A model generated the notes under the pieces. The model did not search any database and was not told the origin of the DNA. It saw only the letters and a list, made by a program, of their open reading frames with translations. A stretch of 35,222 bases of DNA from DATLGD01 sp035540755. GTDB lineage: Bacteria; Actinomycetota; Actinomycetes; Mycobacteriales; SCTD01. The position numbers were made by a program, and so were the translations under genes. The DNA is taken from NCBI GenBank assembly GCA_035540755.1, contig DATLGD010000099.1, positions 1-35,222 of the forward strand. Direction: 5' to 3'. The stretch's first letter is position 1; each line of letters begins with the position of its first letter. Of the stretch, positions 29,303 to 35,222 are shown piece after piece.

Positions 29303-30597
29303 CCGCCCGCCCGCGCGCCCGCCGCGTCCTCACCACCGCCGTCGCCGGCGGCACCAGCGCCGTCCTGCTGGCCGGCTGCGGCTTCGACGGCGCGCGCAGC
29401 ATCCCGCTGCCGGGCGGCGAGGGCGCCGGCGCCGACGCCTACCGCGTCACCGTCGAGTTCGAGGACGTCCTCGACCTCGTGCCGCAGTCTGCCGTCAAGG
29501 TCGACGACGTGACCGTGGGCAGCGTGGACTCCATCGAGCTCGACGGCTACACCGCCCGCGTCGTCACGCGGATCAACCCCGACGTCGAGATCCCGGCGAA
29601 CGCGACGGCCAGCCTGCGCCAGACCAGCCTGCTGGGGGAGAAGTTCGTCAGCTTCGACCGCCCGCCGACCGGTCAGGAGCGCGGCCGGCTGCGAGGCGGC
29701 GAGACCATCGGCCTCGACCGGACGCAGCGCAGTGCGGAGATCGAGGAGGTGCTCTCGGCGTTCTCGCTGTTCCTCAACGGCGGCAGCATCGAGCAGATCC
29801 AGGTCATCAACACCGAGCTGATCAACGCTCTCGAGGGCCGCGAGGACGACGTCAAGAACTTCCTGCAGCAGCTCGAGGTGTTCGTCGCCGGTCTGGACGA
29901 CCAGAAGGGCGAGATCGTGCGGGCGCTCGACAGCCTCGACCGGCTGACGGCGCGCCTGGTCGACGAGCGGCAGGTGATCGCGACCGCGCTCGACGACATC
30001 CCGCCAGGGGTGGCGGTCCTCACCGGGCAGCGCGAGAACATCACCCGGATGCTCACTGCGCTCGACCAGCTCAGCGACGTGGCCGTTCGCACCATCGAGG
30101 CCTCGCGGGTGAACACCCGGGCGAGCCTCGAGGCGCTGCGCCCGATCCTGCAGCAGCTGAACGCCGCCGGCGCCGACTTCCCGAACTCGCTCGAGCTGCT
30201 GACCACCTACCCCTTCCCCCGCAGCATCGACCAGGGCATCAAGGGTGACTACGCCAACCTGTTCGTGACCCTGGACCTCGACGTGCGCCAGATCATCGAC
30301 GCCGAGTGCGGCGGCACGCCGGCCGAGCCGCTCTGCAACGCGATCCCCGACCTCGGCGGGCAGGGCGAGGCGGCAGAGGAGCAGCCGGCCGAGCAGCAGC
30401 AGTCCCAGCAGCCGCCGCCGCCCCTCCTCCCGCCGGCCGTCCCCGGGGCGCCTGCCCTCCCGCTGCCGGTCGTGCCCGACCAGGTGGTGAAGGCGCCGCC
30501 GTCCAGCGGGCTGTCCGGGTTCTTCGACCGGATCAGGCCGAACGGGTCCAGCAACGGCGGCGGGATCCTCGGCCTGCTGATCGGAGGCCTGAAGTGA
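29299..30597 (+). CDS. mceE: Mce family lipoprotein E (LprK-like)
   Basis: A 432-residue MCE lipoprotein, ATG 29299 overlapping the mceD stop. The signal RPRARRVLTTAVAGG is followed by the classic lipobox LLAGC, lipid site C27. The MCE domain (about 48-125) includes FEDVLDLVPQSAVKVDDVTV and LRQTSLLGEKFVSF. The helical section is long (about 145-290). Near the C-terminus, YPFPRSIDQGIKGDYANLFV and the cysteine pair in AECGGTPAEPLCNAIP are typical of MceE. The last 80 residues are rich in Gln, Pro and Gly, ending in a hydrophobic GGGILGLLIGGL. The frame 5' of this start is mceD in another phase. Confidence 0.92.
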   Translation: MTARPRARRVLTTAVAGGTSAVLLAGCGFDGARSIPLPGGEGAGADAYRVTVEFEDVLDLVPQSAVKVDDVTVGSVDSIELDGYTARVVTRINPDVEIPANATASLRQTSLLGEKFVSFDRPPTGQERGRLRGGETIGLDRTQRSAEIEEVLSAFSLFLNGGSIEQIQVINTELINALEGREDDVKNFLQQLEVFVAGLDDQKGEIVRALDSLDRLTARLVDERQVIATALDDIPPGVAVLTGQRENITRMLTALDQLSDVAVRTIEASRVNTRASLEALRPILQQLNAAGADFPNSLELLTTYPFPRSIDQGIKGDYANLFVTLDLDVRQIIDAECGGTPAEPLCNAIPDLGGQGEAAEEQPAEQQQSQQPPPPLLPPAVPGAPALPLPVVPDQVVKAPPSSGLSGFFDRIRPNGSSNGGGILGLLIGGLK

Positions 30598-31937
30598 TCA
30601 CCCGGCAGACCTGGATGCAGCTGATCGCCTTCGCGGTCATCTCCGTCGTCGGCGTCACCTACACCGGCCTGACCTACGCCGGCCTCGACCGCTTCTTCGT
30701 CGACACCGGCTACCTCGTCTCCGCCGATTTCGAGGACTCCGGCGGCATCTTCGAAAACGCCGAGGTCACCTACCGCGGCGTGCCGGTGGGCACGGTCGAG
30801 GACATGTCGCTCATCGACGACGGCGTGCGCGTCACGATGCGCGTGCGTCCCGAGTTCGAGGTGCCGAACGACGCCCGCGCGCTCGTCGCGAACCGCTCCG
30901 CCGTCGGCGAGCAGTTCGTCGACCTGCAGCCGCAGCGCCAGGGCGGGCCGTTCTTCGAGGACGGCGACGTCATCCCGATGGAGCGCACCGACATCCCGAT
31001 CTCGCCGACGCAGCTCGTGGTCAACCTCGACGACTTCGTCACGAGCATCGACACCCGCGACCTCGCGGTCGTCCTCGACGAGCTGGGCCTGGCGTTCGAC
31101 GGCGCCGGCGACAGCCTGCAGCGCCTGGTGGACAGCGGTGACCTGCTCACCCAGGCGGCCATCGACAACCTGGAGCCCACCCGTCAGCTGTTGCGCGACG
31201 GCGAGATCGCGCTCAACACCCAGCGTGACGTCTCCGGGCAGTTCCGCAGCTTCAACCGCGACCTGGGGCTGCTGGCCGAGACGCTGCGCAGCAGCGACCC
31301 GGACTTCCGCCGCCTCTACGACACCGGGTCGCAGAGCGCCGCCGAGTTCACCGCCCTCATCGAGGAGAACCGGACGGCTCTCCCGCTGCTGTTCGACAAC
31401 CTGATCACCTTCGCGCAGGTGCAGAACGTCCGCCTTCCCGCTTTGCGGCAGATCCTCGTCACCTACCCCAACGTCGTCGCCGGCGGCTACACCGTCGTCC
31501 CCGGCGACGGAACCTCCCACTTCGGCCTGGTCACCGAGACCGACCCGCCGGTCTGCACCCGCGGCTACGACACGCCCGAGCGCGATCCTGAGCGCGAGCG
31601 CGAGGAGCCCGGCACCGCACCCTCGACGCCGAACCTCGAGGCGTTCTGCGCCGAGGAGTCGCCGAGCCCGATCAGCGTGCGCGGCGCGCGCAACGTGCCC
31701 CGCCCGCTGGGCCTCCCGCCGTTCCCCGAGGACCGGCAGCGGGCCGGCGCAGGGTCGGCCGCCGGCGCGCCGGTGCGCGACCTCGACGAGGTGGCGCTGG
31801 CCGACTACGACCCGATCAGCGGTCGCGTCATCACCATGGAGGGTCAGCGCTTCACCCTGGGCAGCACCGCCGGCGCCTCGGACCGCTTCGGCAGCGACTC
31901 CTGGCGCTGGCTGCTGCTCAACCCCCTCGCCACGTGA
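30594..31937 (+). CDS. mceF: Mce family protein F
   Basis: A 447-residue MCE protein, GTG 30594 overlapping the mceE stop. The signal anchor is at about 8-28 (MQLIAFAVISVVGVTYTGLT). The MCE domain (about 40-118) has FEDSGGIFENAEVTYRGVPV and NRSAVGEQFVDLQPQ. A helical region runs to about 290. The C-terminal part carries PPVCTRGYDTPE and NLEAFCAEE, a cysteine pair common in MceF, and ends in SWRWLLLNPLAT. It is the last of the six, and the next gene, a Mce-associated protein, starts inside its stop (GTGA). Confidence 0.92.
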   Translation: MITRQTWMQLIAFAVISVVGVTYTGLTYAGLDRFFVDTGYLVSADFEDSGGIFENAEVTYRGVPVGTVEDMSLIDDGVRVTMRVRPEFEVPNDARALVANRSAVGEQFVDLQPQRQGGPFFEDGDVIPMERTDIPISPTQLVVNLDDFVTSIDTRDLAVVLDELGLAFDGAGDSLQRLVDSGDLLTQAAIDNLEPTRQLLRDGEIALNTQRDVSGQFRSFNRDLGLLAETLRSSDPDFRRLYDTGSQSAAEFTALIEENRTALPLLFDNLITFAQVQNVRLPALRQILVTYPNVVAGGYTVVPGDGTSHFGLVTETDPPVCTRGYDTPERDPEREREEPGTAPSTPNLEAFCAEESPSPISVRGARNVPRPLGLPPFPEDRQRAGAGSAAGAPVRDLDEVALADYDPISGRVITMEGQRFTLGSTAGASDRFGSDSWRWLLLNPLAT

Positions 31938-33235
31938 CGTCGCCGGACGACGAGAGGGCGCACGAGGGCGGACGGGACGAGCAGCAGCCGGACCTCGCCC
32001 CCGCGACCGGGCAGGGTCCGTCAGTCGCGGCGGGTCCGGTGCAGGGCGACTCCACGCACGAGCAGAGCGGCGGGCACGAGAGGCCGCCCGTCGTGCCCTC
32101 AGCCGGGGACCTGGAGGCCGAGGCGGCCGAGCCGCGCACCGACGGGGCGCCGTTCGACGGGACGGCCCCGACCGGAGCGGTCGCCGGGCCGGTCCTGACC
32201 GAGTCGGCCACCCAGGCAGACCCGCCGCCGCCTCCGCCGGCGGCCGGCACCGCCGCTGACCCGGCGAGTGGCTCCACGGCTGCCGAGGCCGCGTCCGACC
32301 CGACCGAGCCCGGCCCCGAGGCAGTCCCTCCCGCCTCCGAGGTCTCTCCCCGGTCGGGCGCAGCCCCTCTCGGCGAGGTGCCGGACGTCCCGAACACGGT
32401 CCTGCCGCCGCTCGCGGCGGCCGAGGACGAGCCGGAGCCGGCCCAGCCCGCCGGCCCGGTGTCGACCGGGGAGCCGGCCGGAGGCGATCCGGCTGCGGCG
32501 GAGACTCCCGGCGGGACCGCGTCGACCGACGACGAGCCCGCCGCGGCCGGCTCCGACGCCGCGCCGGGTGCCGAGGCCGCACCCGCGACCACCCTCGCCA
32601 CCGCCGCGACGAGCTCTGCAGCCGTCGCCGCGACGAGCCCCGCAGCGGACGAGCCCGTCGCGGCCGGCACGCAGGCGGACGAGCCGGTGCGCGCGGAGCC
32701 GGGCGACGATCCCGCCTCCACCGACGAGCCGACCGCGACCGCAGCCGGTGCGTCGGGCCGGAGCCGCATCGTCGCCTACACGCTCGCCGGGACGATGGCG
32801 CTGCTCCTGGTGGCCGCCGTCGTGCTCGGGCTGCAGGTGCGCAGCGCTGCCCTCGACGACCGCGCTCGCGAGCAGGCGCTCACCGCGGCTCGGCAGGCGG
32901 CGCTCAACCTGACCTCCATCGACCAGGAGGACTTCGAGGGTGACGTCGCCCGGGTCCTCGACGGCGCCACCGGCGAGTTCCGGTCGGACTTCACCGCACG
33001 GGTCAGCGAGCTCGAGACGCTGCTCACCGAGAACGAGGTCGTGGCTGAGGGGCGGGTGCTCGAGGCCGCGATCGTGCGCTCCGACCGAACGACGGCCACC
33101 GCGCTCGTGGTGGTGGACAGCACCGTGCGCAACACCGCGGTGCCCGAGGGCCGGGTGAACAGCTACCGGATGAAGGTCGAGGTCGAGCGCGTGGGCGACT
33201 CCTGGCTGGCGTCGTCGCTGGAGTTCGTCGGATGA
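31934..33235 (+). CDS. Mce-associated membrane protein with a 275-residue disordered N-terminus
   Basis: A 433-residue protein. Residues 1 to about 275 are low-complexity (Ala, Pro, Glu, Asp, Ser, Thr), probably disordered and cytoplasmic. One membrane segment follows (about 281-303, AYTLAGTMALLLVAAVVLGL), then about 125 residues outside: ARQAALNLTSIDQEDFEGDV, VLDGATGEFRSDFTARVSEL, and a final strand region ending DSWLASSLEF. That pattern is the Mam (Mce-associated membrane) protein fold, whose mycobacterial members such as OmamA support stability of Mce complexes. The start is GTG, overlapping mceF by 4 nt. The long N-terminus is not usual and may bind a cytoplasmic partner. Confidence 0.8.
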   Translation: MTSPDDERAHEGGRDEQQPDLAPATGQGPSVAAGPVQGDSTHEQSGGHERPPVVPSAGDLEAEAAEPRTDGAPFDGTAPTGAVAGPVLTESATQADPPPPPPAAGTAADPASGSTAAEAASDPTEPGPEAVPPASEVSPRSGAAPLGEVPDVPNTVLPPLAAAEDEPEPAQPAGPVSTGEPAGGDPAAAETPGGTASTDDEPAAAGSDAAPGAEAAPATTLATAATSSAAVAATSPAADEPVAAGTQADEPVRAEPGDDPASTDEPTATAAGASGRSRIVAYTLAGTMALLLVAAVVLGLQVRSAALDDRAREQALTAARQAALNLTSIDQEDFEGDVARVLDGATGEFRSDFTARVSELETLLTENEVVAEGRVLEAAIVRSDRTTATALVVVDSTVRNTAVPEGRVNSYRMKVEVERVGDSWLASSLEFVG

Positions 33236-34023
33236 GCACCCCGAGCAGACCCGACGGTGCGCAGCCGCCCGCCGACCAGCCGAACCCGCCGGCAACACCC
33301 GATGAGCCCGCGCCGTCGACCTCTGAGCCCACGGCACCGCCCGAGCCGACTCCCGCCGAGCCGACTCCCGCCGAGCCGTCTCCCGCCGATGTCGCCGCCG
33401 ACGCCCCCGTCGAGCAGCCCGCCGAGCAGCCCGTCGAGCAGCCCGTCGAGCAGCCCGCCGAGCAGCCCGTCGAGCAGCCCGGCGACCTCGCGGCCGCCAG
33501 CCCGGACCAGCCGACGGCCGCAGCTCCCGCCGGGTCCGGCGGGGGACTGCGCTCGCTGCTGCCCGTGCTCGCCCTGGCGCTGGTGACCGTCCTGCTGCTG
33601 CTCACCGGCTACCTCGGCTGGCAGGCCTGGCAGCAGTCGCGCACCGAGGCGGCGCGCGAGGACGCCCTCGAGGCGGCCCGCACCGCAGGGCGCGTCCTGT
33701 TCTCCTACGACCACGAGCAGCTCGACGAGGACTTCGAGGCCGGTCTGGCCGTGGCCACCGGGACCTTCCGCGAGCAGTACGAACGGACGACCCGCGACGT
33801 CGTGCGCCCCGTCGCCGAGCAGTACGACACCGTCGTCGCGGCCGACGTGGTGGAGGCGGGCGTGGTGTCGGCGCAGCCCGAACGCGTCGTCGCCGTCGTC
33901 TACATCAACCAGACGACGACCAGCACCCGCATCGAGGGCCCGAGGATCGACCAGAGCCGGGTGCGGATGTCGCTGCGCCTGGTGGACGGCGAGTGGCTGG
34001 TCGACGAGGTCCGGGCGCTGTGA
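33232..34023 (+). CDS. Mce-associated membrane protein with Pro/Glu repeat N-terminus
   Basis: A 263-residue Mam-type protein, ATG 33232 overlapping the previous stop. The N-terminal 100 residues are Pro/Glu/Ala repeats: EPTPA three times and EQPV/EQPA six times, coded by DNA tandem repeats. The membrane segment is at about 108-128 (LLPVLALALVTVLLLLTGYL). The outer part has the Mam pattern (REDALEAARTAGRVLFSYDH; LAVATGTFREQYERTTRDVV; MSLRLVDGEWLVDEVRAL). Repeats of this kind can change in length by slippage, so the N-terminus may vary among strains. The three Mam genes look like tandem duplicates. Confidence 0.8.
   Translation: MSTPSRPDGAQPPADQPNPPATPDEPAPSTSEPTAPPEPTPAEPTPAEPSPADVAADAPVEQPAEQPVEQPVEQPAEQPVEQPGDLAAASPDQPTAAAPAGSGGGLRSLLPVLALALVTVLLLLTGYLGWQAWQQSRTEAAREDALEAARTAGRVLFSYDHEQLDEDFEAGLAVATGTFREQYERTTRDVVRPVAEQYDTVVAADVVEAGVVSAQPERVVAVVYINQTTTSTRIEGPRIDQSRVRMSLRLVDGEWLVDEVRAL
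33343..33480 (+). repeat. In-frame DNA repeats within the second Mam gene
   Basis: Three 15-nt units GAGCCGACTCCCGCC (33343-33387; one base differs in the third) and, after a gap, six 12-nt units G[TC]CGAGCAGCCC (33409-33480). Unit lengths are multiples of three, so gain or loss of units keeps the frame. Confidence 0.9.
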
Positions 34024-34577
34024 CCGAGCCCGCGACCACCGAGCAGGACCTGGAGTCCGAGCCGGCGCCCGCCCCCAGCCCGCCGGCCGGCGGCCGGCGG
34101 CGCCTGCCCGACCGCCCGCCCTGGTGGGCGCTCGTCGTCGTGGCGGCGCTGGCGGTCGTCGGGCTGGTCGCGAGCCTGTTCCTGCTGCTGGGCCGCCCGT
34201 CGGAGACCGAGCTGCGCGAGAGCGCGCTGCTCGCCGCCCGCTCGTACACGACCACCCTCACGACCTTCGACGCCCGCACCTTCGACGAGGACGTCGAGGC
34301 GGTGAAGCGGGTCGCGACAGAGGAGTTCTCGGCGGAGTACGACCAGACCGTCAGCACGCTGCGCGACCAGGTGCAGGCCGAGCAGGCCATCTCGGTCGGC
34401 ACGGTGGTCGGCGCCGGCCTCGAGAGCCTCGAGGGCGACCGCGCCACCGTGCTCGTCGCGGTGAACCAGGAGCTGGTCACGGCCGGCCAGCAGCCCCGCA
34501 CCGAGGCCAACCGGGTCCGGATGGTGCTGCTGCGCACCGGCGGCAACTGGCTCGTGCAGGACGTCGACCGGCTCTGA
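34020..34577 (+). CDS. Third Mce-associated membrane protein
   Basis: A 185-residue Mam-type protein, GTG 34020 overlapping the previous stop by 4 nt; an in-frame ATG 27 nt earlier lies inside the preceding gene and lacks a ribosome binding site. The N-terminus is short (about 30 residues, Pro/Glu-rich); the membrane segment is at about 33-57 (WALVVVAALAVVGLVASLFL). The outer domain reads LRESALLAARSYTTTLTTFD, FDEDVEAVKRVATEEFSAEY and MVLLRTGGNWLVQDVDRL, the same three blocks as its two neighbours. It is the last gene of the mce operon. No strong terminator follows. Confidence 0.8.
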   Translation: MTEPATTEQDLESEPAPAPSPPAGGRRRLPDRPPWWALVVVAALAVVGLVASLFLLLGRPSETELRESALLAARSYTTTLTTFDARTFDEDVEAVKRVATEEFSAEYDQTVSTLRDQVQAEQAISVGTVVGAGLESLEGDRATVLVAVNQELVTAGQQPRTEANRVRMVLLRTGGNWLVQDVDRL

Positions 34578-34628
34578 GCTCGAGGTCGGGTCGCGGAGGT
34601 TCCCCGCCGCCCGAATGGGCAGGACAGT

Positions 34629-34662
34629 GCCCCTGGACACAGGGGCCGGCAGCGGCTATTCT
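34629..34662 (+). promoter_or_regulatory. rpoB promoter, with the -35 box inside an inverted repeat
   Basis: TGGACA (34634-34639) and TATTCT (34657-34662) with a 17-nt spacer form the best sigma-70-type promoter of the window. The -35 box lies in GCCCCTG-gaca-CAGGGGC (34629-34646), a 7-bp inverted repeat that may be an operator or a short terminator of the mce operon. Transcription from about 34669 gives a leader of roughly 180 nt before rpoB, in which I see no further gene. Confidence 0.7.
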
Positions 34663-34848
34663 GCCTTGTTGCGCTGCCTCCCGTCAGATACCCGCCGGAC
34701 CAGATGTCCGTCGCGGCAGGTCGGATGTGCGTGCGCTCGCCGAACCGGACACCATCCGCGAACCCCTCCGGCAGGACCTGGCCCCCGCTCGCAAGCCCCG
34801 AGGCTCCCGAGCGGGAGCGCAGCCCCCTGCCCCCGGAAGGACCCTCTC

Positions 34849-35222
34849 TTGGCCGCACCGTCTGCCTCCCAGCAGAGCACCACCAGCACCCGCGTCTCGT
34901 TCGCCAAGATCCGTGAACCCCTCGAGGTCCCGAACCTCCTCCACCTGCAGACCACGTCGTTCGACTGGCTGATCGGCAGCGACGCCTGGCAGGCGCGCGT
35001 GCAGGAGGCGGTCGACGCCGGCCGGGAGGACGTCCCCACGACGTCCGGCCTCGAGGAGATCTTCGAGGAGATCTCCCCGATCGAGGACTTCTCCGGCTCG
35101 ATGTCGCTGAGCTTCCGCGACCACCGGTTCGAGCCGACCAAGTACTCCGTCGAGGAGTGCAAGGACAAGGACATGACCTACGCGGCTCCGCTGTTCGTCA
35201 CGGCGGAGTTCACGAACAACAC
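34849..35222 (+). CDS. rpoB: RNA polymerase beta subunit, N-terminal part (3' end outside window)
   Basis: The first 124 codons of rpoB. The start is TTG at 34849, seven bases after GGAAGGA; there is no ATG or GTG near. The protein opens with Ser/Thr/Gln residues and then the conserved FAKIREPLEVPNLLHLQTTS and FDWLIGSDAWQARV, and later ISPIEDFSGSMSLSFRDHRF, matching actinobacterial beta subunits. The reading frame is intact to the window edge. Rifampicin-pocket residues are further downstream and cannot be judged. The position after rplL and mceG-type genes is the actinobacterial arrangement; rpoC is expected next. Confidence 0.97.
   Translation, partial: MAAPSASQQSTTSTRVSFAKIREPLEVPNLLHLQTTSFDWLIGSDAWQARVQEAVDAGREDVPTTSGLEEIFEEISPIEDFSGSMSLSFRDHRFEPTKYSVEECKDKDMTYAAPLFVTAEFTNN

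Noticed and set aside
30249..32582. A 777-codon minus-strand frame antisense to mceE, mceF and the first Mam gene
   Set aside because: Reverse complement of coding DNA with strong GC3 bias; no homology, no ribosome binding site.
33343..33480. Possible CRISPR-like array
   Set aside because: The 12- and 15-nt units are contiguous, without spacers, and encode EQPV/EPTPA repeats in frame; they are coding minisatellites.

Overview
The window is about 72-75% G+C by eye, with dense 1-4 bp gene overlaps, GTG/TTG starts, TANNNT-type -10 boxes and few ribosome binding sites at leaderless-looking genes. It is a chromosomal segment from an actinomycete. The order tRNA-Thr, tRNA-Met, rpmG, MaoC-type dehydratase pair ... 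aspC, tRNA-Trp, secE, nusG, rplK, rplA, rplJ, rplL, mce genes, rpoB is the actinobacterial transcription/translation core locus. A Geodermatophilaceae-like organism (Blastococcus, Modestobacter or Geodermatophilus) is my best guess; this is inference, not demonstrated.

Layout. (1) 1-686: tail of a complex I-type operon, nuoC end followed directly by a short nuoI-like ferredoxin. (2) 803-2295: htpX and yajQ, convergent, with a long inverted repeat between them. (3) 2329-3039: tRNA-Tyr with its own hairpin terminator, tRNA-Thr, tRNA-Met and rpmG. (4) 3089-3463: remnant of a class III nucleotide cyclase. (5) 3518-7294: hadA-hadB, a TetR regulator, an acyl-CoA synthetase and an acyl-CoA thioesterase, i.e. 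acyl-chain metabolism, with a 16-bp operator-like palindrome in front of hadA. (6) 7305-11229, minus strand: a four-gene ABC importer (lipoprotein binding protein, two permeases, ATPase). (7) 11339-15118: a glycosyltransferase-like protein carrying a CysRS-tail-like N-terminus, a Baeyer-Villiger type flavin monooxygenase and an alpha/beta hydrolase; the last two are each preceded by the same inverted repeat. (8) 15132-16343: aspC on the minus strand. (9) 16516-21134: tRNA-Trp, secE, nusG, rplK, rplA, a 75-bp tandem repeat, an L10-type leader, rplJ and rplL, closed by a 48-nt perfect palindrome. (10) 21525-34577: a complete mce lipid-import operon (mceG, yrbEA, yrbEB, mceA-F, three Mce-associated membrane proteins), all genes overlapping or 1 bp apart. 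(11) 34634-end: rpoB promoter, 180-nt leader and the TTG-started 5' end of rpoB.

How it fits together. The mce genes should form one envelope machine: MceG (cytoplasmic ATPase), YrbEA/YrbEB (permease), six MCE-domain proteins anchored to the membrane by signal anchors or lipid, and three single-pass Mam proteins. The dehydratase, synthetase and thioesterase genes upstream handle acyl chains that such a system could deliver, but no direct link is visible. The most notable points are the complete mce operon with its own mceG at the place where mycobacteria (from memory) keep an orphan mceG; the shared inverted repeat around the monooxygenase/hydrolase pair; the CysRS-tail/glycosyltransferase fusion; the cyclase relic; and the tandem repeat ahead of rplJ. 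Nothing here resembles a defence island, prophage, CRISPR array or insertion sequence.
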